64,000 nucleotides of DNA from UBA1563 sp037440065 (GTDB taxonomy: Bacteria > Bacteroidota > Ignavibacteria > Ignavibacteriales > Ignavibacteriaceae). Position numbers and translations under genes: made by a program. The notes below the pieces were generated by a model that made no database searches, had not been told where the DNA came from, and was given only the letters and a program-made list of their open reading frames with translations. The DNA is taken from the NCBI GenBank assembly GCA_037440065.1, contig JBBIUV010000017.1, positions 62,001 through 126,000 of the forward strand. The letters run 5' to 3'. This document shows, in pieces, positions 8,114-16,525 of the stretch. The first letter of the stretch is position 1, and every line of letters begins with the position of its first letter.

Positions 8114-9326
8114 TATGGCCTCCAAATCCGAATGTGTTGCTTATTGCAGCTCTTACAATTTTTTTTGTAGATATTTTTGGGCTATAATTTAAATCGCACT
8201 CTGGGTCGGCTTCATCCAAATTTATTGTTGGAGGGATAATATCATTTTTAACCGAAAGAACTGTAGCGATAGCTTCAATACTTCCGGCGGCTCCCAGCAA
8301 ATGCCCTGTCATAGATTTAACCGATGATACAACAAGATTATATGCGTAATCACCAAAAACTGTTTTAATTGCTTTTGTTTCTGTTACATCGTTGTAAGGT
8401 GTAGATGTACCGTGAGCATTGATGTAATCGATGTCCGTTAATTGCAAACCAGATTCTCTCACTGCTTCGTTCATTGCACGAACAGCTCCATTGCCGGTTG
8501 GCTCCGGGGCTGTAATATGGTACGCGTCAGCTGTTAAACCGATTCCTACAACTTCAGCATATATTTTTGCACCGCGAGAAAGTGCATGTTCCATATCTTC
8601 CATTAATAAAGCTCCGGCACCCTCTCCAATTACAAAACCACTTCGATCTTTATCGAAGGGACGGGATGCCTCTTTGTATCGCTCATTCCAGATTGATAAC
8701 GCACGCATTGCATTAAATCCGCCAAGAGCCATCTCTGAAACGGGAGCTTCTGAGCCACCACACAACATGGCATCGGCACTGCCCCGTTCAATTAACATAA
8801 AAGCGTCCGCAATGGAATGGGATGATGTTGCACATGCAGAGGTTGTTGCATAATTCGGACCCTTTAGTCCAAAGCGAATGGAGATTTGACCTGCCGCAAT
8901 ATCTGGAATCATCATGGTCACAAAAAAAGGACTGATCTTGTGCGGGTCTCTTTCATTGAAATATACAAAGTGTTGATCGGTGAGAGTTTTAATTCCGCCG
9001 ATACCGCTGCCGAATACAACACCAAAACGTTCAAGGTTCGTCGTTTCAAAATTGATTTGGGAGTCAAGGATGGCTTGTTCGGCCGAGGCAAGAGCATATT
9101 GTGCGAATGGGTCTACTCTTCGCACGGCTTTTTTATCGATGTAAAGAAGCGGATCGAAGTTTTTTACTTCTGCCGCAAACTTTGTATCAAAATTGGAGGT
9201 ATCAAACTTTGTAATAAGTTCAACACCGTTTTTCCCTTCTAATAAAGCATTCCAAAATTCAGTAGCGGTATTACCGATAGGTGTTACAGCGCCTAAACCA
9301 GTAACAACAACTCTTCGTTTTTTCAT
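8079..9326 (-). CDS. fabF: 3-oxoacyl-ACP synthase II (beta-ketoacyl-ACP synthase)
   Basis: A 415-residue condensing enzyme that elongates acyl-ACP with malonyl-ACP. The Cys-His-His triad of KAS I/II enzymes is visible: Cys165 in 'TTSACATSSH', His305 in 'NAHGTSTPYND' and His342 in 'SMTGHLLGAAGSIE'. 'SRPFDKDRSGFVIGEGAG' and the C-terminal 'NTFGFGGHNASLLF' are also standard. It is read from the acpP-fabF hairpin region and overlaps rnc. Confidence 0.97.
   Translation of the reverse strand: MKKRRVVVTGLGAVTPIGNTATEFWNALLEGKNGVELITKFDTSNFDTKFAAEVKNFDPLLYIDKKAVRRVDPFAQYALASAEQAILDSQINFETTNLERFGVVFGSGIGGIKTLTDQHFVYFNERDPHKISPFFVTMMIPDIAAGQISIRFGLKGPNYATTSACATSSHSIADAFMLIERGSADAMLCGGSEAPVSEMALGGFNAMRALSIWNERYKEASRPFDKDRSGFVIGEGAGALLMEDMEHALSRGAKIYAEVVGIGLTADAYHITAPEPTGNGAVRAMNEAVRESGLQLTDIDYINAHGTSTPYNDVTETKAIKTVFGDYAYNLVVSSVKSMTGHLLGAAGSIEAIATVLSVKNDIIPPTINLDEADPECDLNYSPKISTKKIVRAAISNTFGFGGHNASLLFKKFSE
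8119..8123 (-). promoter_or_regulatory. Ribosome binding site of rnc within fabF
   Basis: GGAGG on the minus strand, 5 nt before the ATG at 8113. It supports that ATG over the in-frame TTG at 8125, and implies that rnc is translated from a site inside the fabF coding sequence. Confidence 0.7.
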
Positions 9327-9349
9327 ACTTCAATATCCCGGGAAAATGA

Positions 9350-9372
9350 GGGGAAAAGAAAAACTTTTCCCC
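9350..9372 (-). promoter_or_regulatory. Strong hairpin in the acpP-fabF intergenic mRNA
   Basis: On the minus strand GGGGAAAAG-TTTTT-CTTTTCCCC forms a perfect 9-bp stem with a 5-nt loop, 7 nt after the acpP stop. No long U-run follows (TCATTTTCCC), so full termination is unlikely. A 3' stabilising structure or partial attenuator that keeps acpP mRNA above fabF mRNA is more plausible. That role is inference. Confidence 0.7.
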
Positions 9373-9379
9373 AATGAGA

Positions 9380-9613
9380 TTAGCTTACTTTTGATTTTAA
9401 GTAGTTCACTGCATCGCCGACCGTGCCGATTTTTTCAGCATCTTCATCAGGGATAGAAACATTAAATGCACTTTCAAATCCCATAACTAATTCTACGATG
9501 TCCAATGAATCAGCACCTAAATCATTTGTGAAAGAAGCTTCAGGTGTTACTTGTGATTCTTCAACACCAAGCTTATCCATAATGATTTCTTTTACTTTTG
9601 CTTCAACATCCAT
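9380..9613 (-). CDS. acpP: Acyl carrier protein
   Basis: A 77-residue acidic protein, normal ACP size. The phosphopantetheine attachment site is Ser36 in 'LGADSLDIVELVM'. 'PDEDAEKIGTVGDAVNYL' forms the last helices. It carries the growing acyl chain for all Fab enzymes encoded around it. It follows fabG by 49 nt and is separated from fabF by a strong hairpin. Confidence 0.98.
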   Translation of the reverse strand: MDVEAKVKEIIMDKLGVEESQVTPEASFTNDLGADSLDIVELVMGFESAFNVSIPDEDAEKIGTVGDAVNYLKSKVS

Positions 9614-9662
9614 TTTAGGACTCCTCTTTTTTATTGTTTATGAAAAATACTATTATTTAACA

Positions 9663-10403
9663 CTACATGGTCATACCGCCATCGACACAAAGCACTTGTC
9701 CGGTAATATAGTCCGCATTATCAGAGGCTAAGAACAAGGCAGCTTTGGCGATAACATCAGGTGAACCAATTTTTTTTAACGGAATAACAGAAATAATCGC
9801 TTCTTTCTGTTTGTCATTCAATTTTTTTGTCATATCTGTTTCAATAAATCCTGGTGCCACCGCATTAACCGTAATATTACGCGAGGCTAATTCTTTTGCA
9901 ACAGATTTTGTGAATCCAATTACACCGGCTTTAGCCGATACATAATTTGCCTGCCCCGGATTACCGGAGATTCCGACTACAGAAGAAATATTGATGATTC
10001 TTCCATATCTTTGGGACATCATCGGCTTAACCGCACATTTAGTATAATTGAACACACTTTTAAGATTTGCACTAATAACCGAGTCAAACTCATCTTCCGA
10101 CATACGCAGGAGTAAATTATCACGAGTAATCCCAGCGTTGTTTACTAAAATATCTAAACGATTGAACTTTTCCAAAGTAAAACTTATAGATTTTTCTGCG
10201 TCGCTAAACTTGGAAGCATCTGCTTGAATTCCGTAAATTTCATATTGATTCTCTTTGCCCCACTGTTCAATTTCTTGTGCTGATTCTTCTGAGCTGTGGT
10301 AGGTGAAAATTACTTTAGCACCGTTTGCAGCAAAGACTTTTGCAATGCTTTTTCCAATTCCTCTTGTCCCACCTGTAACTAAAGCTACTTTATCTTTTAT
10401 CAT
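9663..10403 (-). CDS. fabG: 3-oxoacyl-ACP reductase
   Basis: A 246-residue short-chain dehydrogenase that reduces 3-oxoacyl-ACP with NADPH. It has the 'TGGTRGIG' cofactor loop, 'NNAGITRD', and the catalytic Ser141, Tyr154 and Lys158 ('SSVVGISGNPGQANYVSAKAG' region), with the same spacing as E. coli FabG. It ends 'ITGQVLCVDGGMTM', the usual FabG C-terminus. The ATG 6 codons into the open frame is chosen because it gives the standard 'MIKDKVALVTGG' start. The stop of the upstream DUF3109 gene then lies 1 nt before it. Confidence 0.96.
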   Translation of the reverse strand: MIKDKVALVTGGTRGIGKSIAKVFAANGAKVIFTYHSSEESAQEIEQWGKENQYEIYGIQADASKFSDAEKSISFTLEKFNRLDILVNNAGITRDNLLLRMSEDEFDSVISANLKSVFNYTKCAVKPMMSQRYGRIINISSVVGISGNPGQANYVSAKAGVIGFTKSVAKELASRNITVNAVAPGFIETDMTKKLNDKQKEAIISVIPLKKIGSPDVIAKAALFLASDNADYITGQVLCVDGGMTM

Positions 10404-10404
10404 T

Positions 10405-10983
10405 TTAGTTATTCCTTCCATTCAAATATTCATCTCTATACTGAACTAATTGATTATAACCTTCATCACCTAAAAAGCGGGTCAATTCATCTTTACAAGC
10501 ATCAATAATGTTCACACCGTTTTCGTTGGAACGATTACATTGTTTTAACCGATCGATGTGGTCGTCGTCCAGAGTTAATGTTTTTTCAAAAATAGTGATT
10601 GGGAAAAGATAGCAATAGAGAGGTTTATAATCCCATGGATGTTTCCCTTCATTTATTGCAAGTGATTGGATAACACAAAGTCCGTTTTTATCGAGGAAGG
10701 TACATTTTCCGTTTATAACCTGGGTTCCAACAGCAATTCCCGAATCGAAATCATCGTCCGGTTCAGGTTCTTCAAACCACTCAGAAACAACTTTTGATTG
10801 GGTTTCATCCATCAAAGGAATGAGTTTATCTTTAAGAGTTAAAATAGTTTCATGCTCAGCCTCATCTGTATATACGCCGTAATAGCAGCATTCGCCATTG
10901 CAGCGGCAGCCAAATCTGAAGGTAAATAGCTGCGGGTCAATCTTTAATCCGTTGATATGATAAATTTTTTCTGATTGCGTCAT
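10405..10983 (-). CDS. DUF3109 family cysteine-rich protein
   Basis: A 192-residue protein with the cysteine pattern of the DUF3109/YkgJ-like group: 'FGCRCNGECCYYGVYTDEAE' near residue 25, then 'GKCTFLDKNGLCVIQ', 'KPLYCYLFPI' and 'LKQCNRSN'. Such Cys sets probably bind an Fe-S cluster or zinc, but the function is unknown. It is embedded between fabD (ATGA overlap) and fabG (1-nt gap), so it is almost certainly co-translated with fatty-acid enzymes. This position is not part of the textbook fab operon, and the link is worth testing. Confidence 0.82.
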   Translation of the reverse strand: MTQSEKIYHINGLKIDPQLFTFRFGCRCNGECCYYGVYTDEAEHETILTLKDKLIPLMDETQSKVVSEWFEEPEPDDDFDSGIAVGTQVINGKCTFLDKNGLCVIQSLAINEGKHPWDYKPLYCYLFPITIFEKTLTLDDDHIDRLKQCNRSNENGVNIIDACKDELTRFLGDEGYNQLVQYRDEYLNGRNN

Positions 10984-11894
10984 AAATATTTTTCTACTTC
11001 ATTAAATTTATCAATTCCAAAACAAACTGCGTTTGGATTAATTCTCTTTACAAGTCCTTGTAAAACTTTGCCTGGTCCAACCTCAACGAATTCATCAAAT
11101 CCATCGTTTGTCATGTTTGTAATTGTCTCTTCCCAACGAACGGGAGAAGTGACTTGCTCAAACAACAATTTTTTAATCTCTTCTTTGTTCTGAACCGGTA
11201 GCGCGGTTAGGTTTGCATATACTGGAAATTTTGCATCGTAAAGGTTTGAATTTTCTAATTCTAAAAAGAGGGAATCTTTTGCCGACTGCATCAATGGAGA
11301 ATGGAACGCTCCACTTACCACCAATTCTTTTACTAATTTTGCTCCATTAGCTTTTGCAAGCTGCATCGCTTTTCTGACACCTTCAATTGATCCGGAAATA
11401 ACAATTTGCCCTGGAGAATTGAAATTTGCGCACTGAACAATTCCTTCGGCTGAAGCCTCAGCACAAACACTCTCTAATTTATCTGCATCCATTCCTACAA
11501 CCGCGGCCATTGTACCGGGATTTTCAATTCCCGATTTCTGCATAGCAACTCCACGCCCTCTAACCAACTTAACGGCATCTAAAAATTGTATCGCACCGGA
11601 AGCAACTAAAGCAGAATATTCGCCAAGCGAATGTCCGGCTGCTGCTTGACAGTCAAGTGTTCTTATCAGACTAGCTAAAACAACACTGTGGAGAAAAATT
11701 GCAGGTTGGGTAAATTCAGTTTGTTTTAAAACTTCTTCAGGTCCACTGAACATTATTTCAGAAAGATTTATTCCCAAAACTCCGTCGGCCATCCGGATCA
11801 TTTCTTTGGCTTCAACCGAATTTTCAAAAAGATCTTTTGCCATACCAACGTACTGCGAACCTTGACCGGGAAAAAGAAATGCGCGTTTGCCCAT
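10980..11894 (-). CDS. fabD: Malonyl-CoA:ACP transacylase
   Basis: A 304-residue protein that loads malonyl groups from CoA onto ACP. It starts 'MGKRAFLFPGQGSQYVGM'. The nucleophile is Ser89 in 'AAGHSLGEYSAL' and the partner is His198 in 'VSGAFHSPLM'. The ATG chosen is 18 nt inside the longest frame. It gives the standard N-terminus and lies 2 nt after the fabH stop. The stop overlaps the DUF3109 start by 4 nt. Confidence 0.96.
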   Translation of the reverse strand: MGKRAFLFPGQGSQYVGMAKDLFENSVEAKEMIRMADGVLGINLSEIMFSGPEEVLKQTEFTQPAIFLHSVVLASLIRTLDCQAAAGHSLGEYSALVASGAIQFLDAVKLVRGRGVAMQKSGIENPGTMAAVVGMDADKLESVCAEASAEGIVQCANFNSPGQIVISGSIEGVRKAMQLAKANGAKLVKELVVSGAFHSPLMQSAKDSLFLELENSNLYDAKFPVYANLTALPVQNKEEIKKLLFEQVTSPVRWEETITNMTNDGFDEFVEVGPGKVLQGLVKRINPNAVCFGIDKFNEVEKYL

Positions 11895-11896
11895 TA

Positions 11897-12898
11897 TTAA
11901 TCCATACCCCAAGTTAAATAAGCGGCACCCCAGGTATAACCGGCTCCAAATGCAGCAAGAACTAAATTGTCTCCCTTTTTAATTTTGCCGGCTCTATAAT
12001 ATTCAACTAAACAGAGCGGGATAGTTGCTGCAGTTGTATTTCCATATTTGTCTATGTTGATCATTACTTTTTCTTTTCCAACACCCATACGTTGAGCAGT
12101 TGCATCAATAATTCTTAAATTTGCTTGATGCGGAACAAGATAAGCAACATCATCACCGGTGAGATTATTCTTCTGCATTAATTCATAAGAGATATCTGCC
12201 ATACCTACAACTGCTGCCTTGAATACAGGCTTTCCATCTTGAAAGATATAATGCATTTTGTTATCGACAGTTTCATGTGTAGCCGGATTAAGACTTCCGC
12301 CACCTTTCATATATAAATAATCTTTTCCTTGACCGTCGCAATGGAGTAACGAATCTTTAAATCCTATTGAAGTGTCTTCAGTCGGTTCAATCAAAACTGC
12401 TGCAGCGGCATCACCAAACAAAATACAGGTGTTTCTATCAGTATAATCTGTTATTGCACTCATCTTATCAGCACCAATAACCACAACTTTTTTAAATCGT
12501 CCACTTTCTACTAGCGAACATCCGGTTTGAAAAGCGAACAGAAAACCAGAACAAGCAGCGGAAAGATCAAATCCCCAGGCATTTTTTGCTTTAACATTAT
12601 CTTGAACAAGACAAGCAGTTGCGGGGAAAAACATATCTGGAGTTACAGTTGCAACGATTATAACATCAATTTCATCAGCTGATAAATTGTGTTTCTCCAT
12701 CAAGTCCTTTAAAGCGGCAGTTGCTAAATCGCTTGTGCCTCCTTTTTCTAGAATTCTTCTTTCTTTTATTCCTGTCCTTGTTATGATCCATTCATTTGAA
12801 GTATTTACTATTGATTCAAGATAAGCGTTATCTAAAATTTTTTCCGGTACGTACATACCAACGCCGGTAATTGTAGCATTTATTTTCTTAACTGACAT
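11897..12898 (-). CDS. fabH: 3-oxoacyl-ACP synthase III (initiating ketoacyl synthase)
   Basis: A 333-residue enzyme that condenses acetyl-CoA (or a branched starter) with malonyl-ACP to begin fatty-acid synthesis. The FabH triad is present: Cys116 in 'DLSAACSGFLFA', His257 in 'VPHQANLRI' and Asn287 in 'KYGNTTAATIPL'. 'TGIKERRIL' near residue 43 and the C-terminal 'AFGAGYTWGAAYL' are family signatures. It lies between plsX and fabD, the common order. Confidence 0.97.
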   Translation of the reverse strand: MSVKKINATITGVGMYVPEKILDNAYLESIVNTSNEWIITRTGIKERRILEKGGTSDLATAALKDLMEKHNLSADEIDVIIVATVTPDMFFPATACLVQDNVKAKNAWGFDLSAACSGFLFAFQTGCSLVESGRFKKVVVIGADKMSAITDYTDRNTCILFGDAAAAVLIEPTEDTSIGFKDSLLHCDGQGKDYLYMKGGGSLNPATHETVDNKMHYIFQDGKPVFKAAVVGMADISYELMQKNNLTGDDVAYLVPHQANLRIIDATAQRMGVGKEKVMINIDKYGNTTAATIPLCLVEYYRAGKIKKGDNLVLAAFGAGYTWGAAYLTWGMD

Positions 12899-12946
12899 TC
12901 TTATTCATCCATTATTAATGATAAACCTGCGAGTTGCAGGGATTTA

Positions 12947-13966
12947 TTATTTGTTCATTTCCTGAGCAAGTTTTGCAATCAATTTTTTATTATGCATTTC
13001 TTTAGCCTTCAGGACCATGTTTTTTAACCCCAAAGCCGAACTGGATCCATGTCCAATTATCGTAATAGCTTTTACACCAAGCAGCGGAATTCCCCCGTAT
13101 TCATTTGGATCAAAAACTTTAAAAGTTTTTCTAATTGTATTCCGAGAAATAGCAATTTTTATTTTATCAAAAAAACTTGCATCCGCAGTTTTCTTTAACA
13201 TCGGTTTCATAATTTTTAGAAAAGATTCGCCAAACTTCAGAACAATATTTCCAACAAATCCATCACAGATCACTATGTTCACTGCTCCGGTTAAAATATC
13301 TCGACCTTCAACATTTCCATAAAAATTTAAATCGGAAGATTTAAGCAGTTCAAATGTTTCTTTTGTTACCTTGTTACCTTTTTCATTTTCTTCTCCAACT
13401 GAAAGTAGTCCGACCGTAGGGTTTTGAATTCCAAACATTTCTCGGACATAGACATTTGCCAGCTTTGCATACCCTAAAAGATGCTGTGGTTTGGAGTCAA
13501 CAAAAGCGCCGACATCAAAGAGCGTTGTAATGCCTGCCATATTGGGGATATAAGATCCGATTGTGGGACGTTCTACTCCGGCTAGCCTGCCAATCAATAA
13601 TGTTCCTGCGGCTGCTACAGCACCCGTATTCCCAGCGCTGACAAAAGCATCGGCACCACCGGAAGCAACTATTTTTGCTCCGATGACTAAAGATGATTTT
13701 GCTTTTGTTTTTAATGCACTTGTCGGGGAATCGTGCATTGTAATGATCTCTTCCGAATGAATAATTTCCACTCCATTAAGCGAGAGATTATTTTCTTTTG
13801 CAATCGTTTTAATTTTTTCTTCATCACCAACAAGAATTAAGTGGAAAGAATTATCTTCTTTTAAAGCGGAAAGTGCACCAATGACTTCATGCTGAGGGGC
13901 GAAATCGCCCCCCATTGCATCAACAACAATTTTGCACTTTGAGGAATCGGGAGAAGGTAAAGACAT
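12947..13966 (-). CDS. plsX: Phosphate acyltransferase PlsX
   Basis: A 339-residue enzyme that makes acyl-phosphate from acyl-ACP for phospholipid synthesis. It shows 'KIVVDAMGGDFAPQHEVIG' at the start, 'DSPTSALKTKAKSSL', 'VSAGNTGAVAAAG' and 'PNEYGGIPLLGVKAITIIGH'. The open frame extends 22 codons upstream but would overlap rpmF. The ATG 11 nt after the rpmF stop is therefore preferred. Confidence 0.95.
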   Translation of the reverse strand: MSLPSPDSSKCKIVVDAMGGDFAPQHEVIGALSALKEDNSFHLILVGDEEKIKTIAKENNLSLNGVEIIHSEEIITMHDSPTSALKTKAKSSLVIGAKIVASGGADAFVSAGNTGAVAAAGTLLIGRLAGVERPTIGSYIPNMAGITTLFDVGAFVDSKPQHLLGYAKLANVYVREMFGIQNPTVGLLSVGEENEKGNKVTKETFELLKSSDLNFYGNVEGRDILTGAVNIVICDGFVGNIVLKFGESFLKIMKPMLKKTADASFFDKIKIAISRNTIRKTFKVFDPNEYGGIPLLGVKAITIIGHGSSSALGLKNMVLKAKEMHNKKLIAKLAQEMNK

Positions 13967-13977
13967 GAATTTAAGGA

Positions 13978-14157
13978 CTAATTTTTTGGAATTAGCATTG
14001 AACGGCCATTGTAGTAACCGCAGCTTGGGCACGCGTGGTGAGCTAATTTCATTTCACCACAATTTGAACAAGCGCTTAATGCCGGAGCTTCGGCTTTATA
14101 GTGTGTTCTTCTTTTATCTCGTCTAGTTTTAGACATTTTTCGTTTAGGATTTGGCAT
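13978..14157 (-). CDS. rpmF: 50S ribosomal protein L32
   Basis: A 59-residue protein found by translating the gap between plsX and yceD. It begins 'MPNPKRKMSKTRRDKRR', the standard L32 N-terminus, and contains a zinc ribbon 'CSNCGEMKLAHHACPSCG' (two CxxC pairs), so this is the zinc-binding form. Its place between yceD and plsX is the classic yceD-rpmF-plsX order. AGGGAAG precedes the ATG. Confidence 0.96.
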   Translation of the reverse strand: MPNPKRKMSKTRRDKRRTHYKAEAPALSACSNCGEMKLAHHACPSCGYYNGRSMLIPKN

Positions 14158-14175
14158 TTGCTTCCCTATTGTACT

Positions 14176-14682
14176 TTAGTTATTTGATAAATTATTTTTT
14201 AATTGTTGCAATGGTAACCAACGTTCATCGATTACTTCATGTTTACAGTCGCATTGTGTTTCATTCAAATTTGATCCACAACTTAAACACAAACCTTTAC
14301 ATTCTTCACGGCAAATCTTTTTAAGCGGAATTGCTATCTGCGCATAATCATAAATTTCAGAAGAGATATCTATTTTATCAGCTTCAAAAGAAAGATAGGT
14401 AACAGAATCATCCTCATCTTCAAGCGGCTCGTTACCAAACAGATAGACATGCTTAAAGTCAACTTTTAACGGTTGCATAAAATCAGTTAAACAACGGTCA
14501 CAAGTGAAACCTGCTTCAACTGTTAAATGCGCATCCAGCACAATCTGATTGTGCTGTTTATCCATTTGTAATTCCATTTTATATGAATTTGCAAACGGAT
14601 CGGCTAACCCGATTTCACTCGGATTCCCATCAAAGAACAGTTCGTGAATTCCTTCACTCAGATTTGCAATTTTAAGTATCAT
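14176..14682 (-). CDS. yceD: DUF177 / YceD family protein
   Basis: A 168-residue protein of the DUF177 family, which neighbours rpmF across bacteria and is linked to 23S rRNA metabolism in other species. A Cys pair 'TCDRCLTDFMQPL' in the middle and a second set 'CREECKGLCLSCGSNLNETQC' (quoted in part) near the C-terminus match the family. The 'EIYDYAQIAIPLKKICREEC' run is also typical. It is the first gene after the promoter at 14711-14741. Confidence 0.9.
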   Translation of the reverse strand: MILKIANLSEGIHELFFDGNPSEIGLADPFANSYKMELQMDKQHNQIVLDAHLTVEAGFTCDRCLTDFMQPLKVDFKHVYLFGNEPLEDEDDSVTYLSFEADKIDISSEIYDYAQIAIPLKKICREECKGLCLSCGSNLNETQCDCKHEVIDERWLPLQQLKNNLSNN

Positions 14683-14710
14683 TTTACAAAAGAATGCGTA
14701 AAAAACTTGC

Positions 14711-14741
14711 CAAATATAACTATAGACGTATTGATAATCAA
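14711..14741 (-). promoter_or_regulatory. Promoter of the yceD-rpmF-plsX-fab operon (Bacteroidetes type)
   Basis: On the minus strand TTG (14741-14739), 20 nt, then TATATTTG (14718-14711). This fits the Bacteroidetes primary-sigma consensus TTG-N19-21-TAnnTTTG exactly. A start site a few bases downstream would give a short leader before the yceD ATG at 14682. Confidence 0.7.
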
Positions 14742-14781
14742 CAAATTGGAGGGAGTAATTTATTAGGAATTTAGCTGATTT

Positions 14782-15762
14782 TTACTGTTTTCGCTCTATT
14801 ACAAAATCAATTAGCGTCAATAAAGCGGTTTTAGAAGCATTTTCCGGAAATGAAGCAAGCGCTTGCTTGGCTTTCTCTCCATATTCTTTTGCAATTTTCT
14901 CTGCGTAAGCGATTCCGTTTTTCGCCTGAACAAACTTTATCACTTCGGAAACAGAATCTTTTTTACTTCCGCTTTTAATGATTTTTTTTATTCGGTTTGA
15001 TTCATCCTTGGAAGATTGAGCCAAAGCGTAAATTAGCGGTAACGTTATTTTCTTCTCTTTAATATCTCCACCGATAGGTTTTCCAAAAAGTTTGGTTGAA
15101 CCTTCGTAATCAAGGATATCATCCTTTATTTGAAATGCGATCCCGAGATATTCACCATATTTTCGCATGGCAATATGGAACTCGGAATTGTCCGATGAAC
15201 TTCTCGCTCCGATTTCGCAGCAAGTTTCGAATAATGAAGCCGTTTTGTCTGCGATGATCTTAAAATAAGTTTCTTCGTTAATATCAAGCTTGCGGGTTTT
15301 TTGAATTTGAAGCAATTCCCCTTCCGACATCCGCTTTACGGTGTCGGTCATAATTTTCAAGAAGTCAAAATCTTTTCCATCAACTGCAATCATTAAGCCA
15401 CGCGAAAGCAAATAATCTCCCATTAATACGGCAATTTTGTTTTTCCAGATCGCATTAATTGATGGAAATCCTCTTCGTTTATCGGCATTGTCAACAACAT
15501 CATCATGAACAAGTGTAGCGGTGTGGAGAAGTTCAACCAGCACTGCGCCGCGATACGTTCTTTCGTTTATTTCGCCAGAAATTTTTGATGAGAGAAGAAC
15601 TAAAAGAGGACGGATCTTCTTCCCTTTTTGTTTTAAAATGTACTTTGTGACTAAATCAACAAGCCCGACTTTTGATTTCATCGACTCGCTGAAAACAGAC
15701 GAGAACTCCGCAAGTTCAGTTTTAATCGGTTTGCTGATGTTAGTTAGAGAAACGTTGTTCAA
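14782..15762 (-). CDS. Trans-polyprenyl diphosphate synthase (octaprenyl/heptaprenyl type)
   Basis: A 326-residue isoprenoid chain elongase. The first aspartate-rich motif is 'LVHDDVVDNADKRRG' (DDxxD) and the second is 'AFQIKDDILDYEGS' (DDxxD). 'KGKKIRPLLVLLSS' is the usual pyrophosphate-contact region. The product is probably the side chain for quinone synthesis, but chain length cannot be read reliably. The start overlaps the tatC stop by 4 nt. Confidence 0.92.
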   Translation of the reverse strand: MNNVSLTNISKPIKTELAEFSSVFSESMKSKVGLVDLVTKYILKQKGKKIRPLLVLLSSKISGEINERTYRGAVLVELLHTATLVHDDVVDNADKRRGFPSINAIWKNKIAVLMGDYLLSRGLMIAVDGKDFDFLKIMTDTVKRMSEGELLQIQKTRKLDINEETYFKIIADKTASLFETCCEIGARSSSDNSEFHIAMRKYGEYLGIAFQIKDDILDYEGSTKLFGKPIGGDIKEKKITLPLIYALAQSSKDESNRIKKIIKSGSKKDSVSEVIKFVQAKNGIAYAEKIAKEYGEKAKQALASFPENASKTALLTLIDFVIERKQ

Positions 15763-16511
15763 ATTTTTTTCACTGAATATTTTGAAATAATAATGCTAAT
15801 TTCATAAAGAAAAAGCAACGGAATCGCTAACACTAATTGCGATATTGGATCAGTTCCGGGAGAAAGAATTGCTGCCAAGATCATGATAATAATAATCGCA
15901 TGTCTTCGGTATTTTCTCATAAAAGTTGGAGTTAGTATTCCAAGTTTTGATAAAAAGAATGAGATCATAGGCAGTTCAAAGATCAATCCGGCGCCGAGCA
16001 TTACGCTGAAAATAATCGACATATATTCATCAATTGAAAATTGATTTTTAATCGTCGTAGTTCCAAAATGAGCCGCAAAATTAAGCGTTAAAGGCAACAT
16101 AACAAAATAAGCAAATCCAATTCCTATTAAAAAACAGACTGAAGAAAAGACCACAATTGAAAGAATATATTTCTTCTCATGTTTTCTGAGTGCGGGAGAA
16201 ATGAAACGCCAAAGTTGATAAAAAACATTTGGAATGCTTAAAATAAATCCACCGGCAATTGCCACCTGAAAATAAAGAAAGACTTGACCGAATGGTTTTA
16301 AGTTCTGAAGGTCTGCTCCCACTTTACGTGCCGGACCCAACAGAACTGTATCAATTAGAAAATCGATAAACGCTCCACACAGTACAGCTCCAACCACTAT
16401 TCCGATCAGAGAATAAATTATCCGCCATCGCAATTCTTCAAGATGATCGAGAAAAGTCATCTCTACTTCGTGTTCATCATTTCCAATTGCTTTGTTCGAA
16501 TTTTCTTCCAC
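15759..16511 (-). CDS. tatC: Sec-independent protein translocase subunit TatC
   Basis: A 250-residue inner-membrane protein with six hydrophobic segments, matching TatC. 'MTFLDHLEELRWRI' before the first helix is the signature that binds twin-arginine signals. 'FYQLWRFISPALRKHEKKY' and 'MRKYRRHAIIIIMILAAILSPGTDP' (quoted in part) are also family-specific. tatA/B are not nearby. It lies in a tight operon between glyA and the polyprenyl synthase. Confidence 0.96.
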   Translation of the reverse strand: MEENSNKAIGNDEHEVEMTFLDHLEELRWRIIYSLIGIVVGAVLCGAFIDFLIDTVLLGPARKVGADLQNLKPFGQVFLYFQVAIAGGFILSIPNVFYQLWRFISPALRKHEKKYILSIVVFSSVCFLIGIGFAYFVMLPLTLNFAAHFGTTTIKNQFSIDEYMSIIFSVMLGAGLIFELPMISFFLSKLGILTPTFMRKYRRHAIIIIMILAAILSPGTDPISQLVLAIPLLFLYEISIIISKYSVKKI

Positions 16512-16525
16512 GCAATTTTCTGCAG

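Noticed and set aside
8431..8853. Plus-strand open frame of 140 codons inside fabF
   Set aside because: Antisense shadow of a gene with a full catalytic triad; its translation has no family motif.
12947..14032. Longer plsX start at 14032
   Set aside because: It would overlap most of the C-terminus of rpmF and add 22 residues absent from the family; the ATG at 13966 fits.
14731..14741. TTGATAATCAA as a Fnr box in the yceD promoter
   Set aside because: The two half-sites are separated by 1 base rather than 4, and the arms lie within the -33/-7 spacer of a housekeeping promoter.
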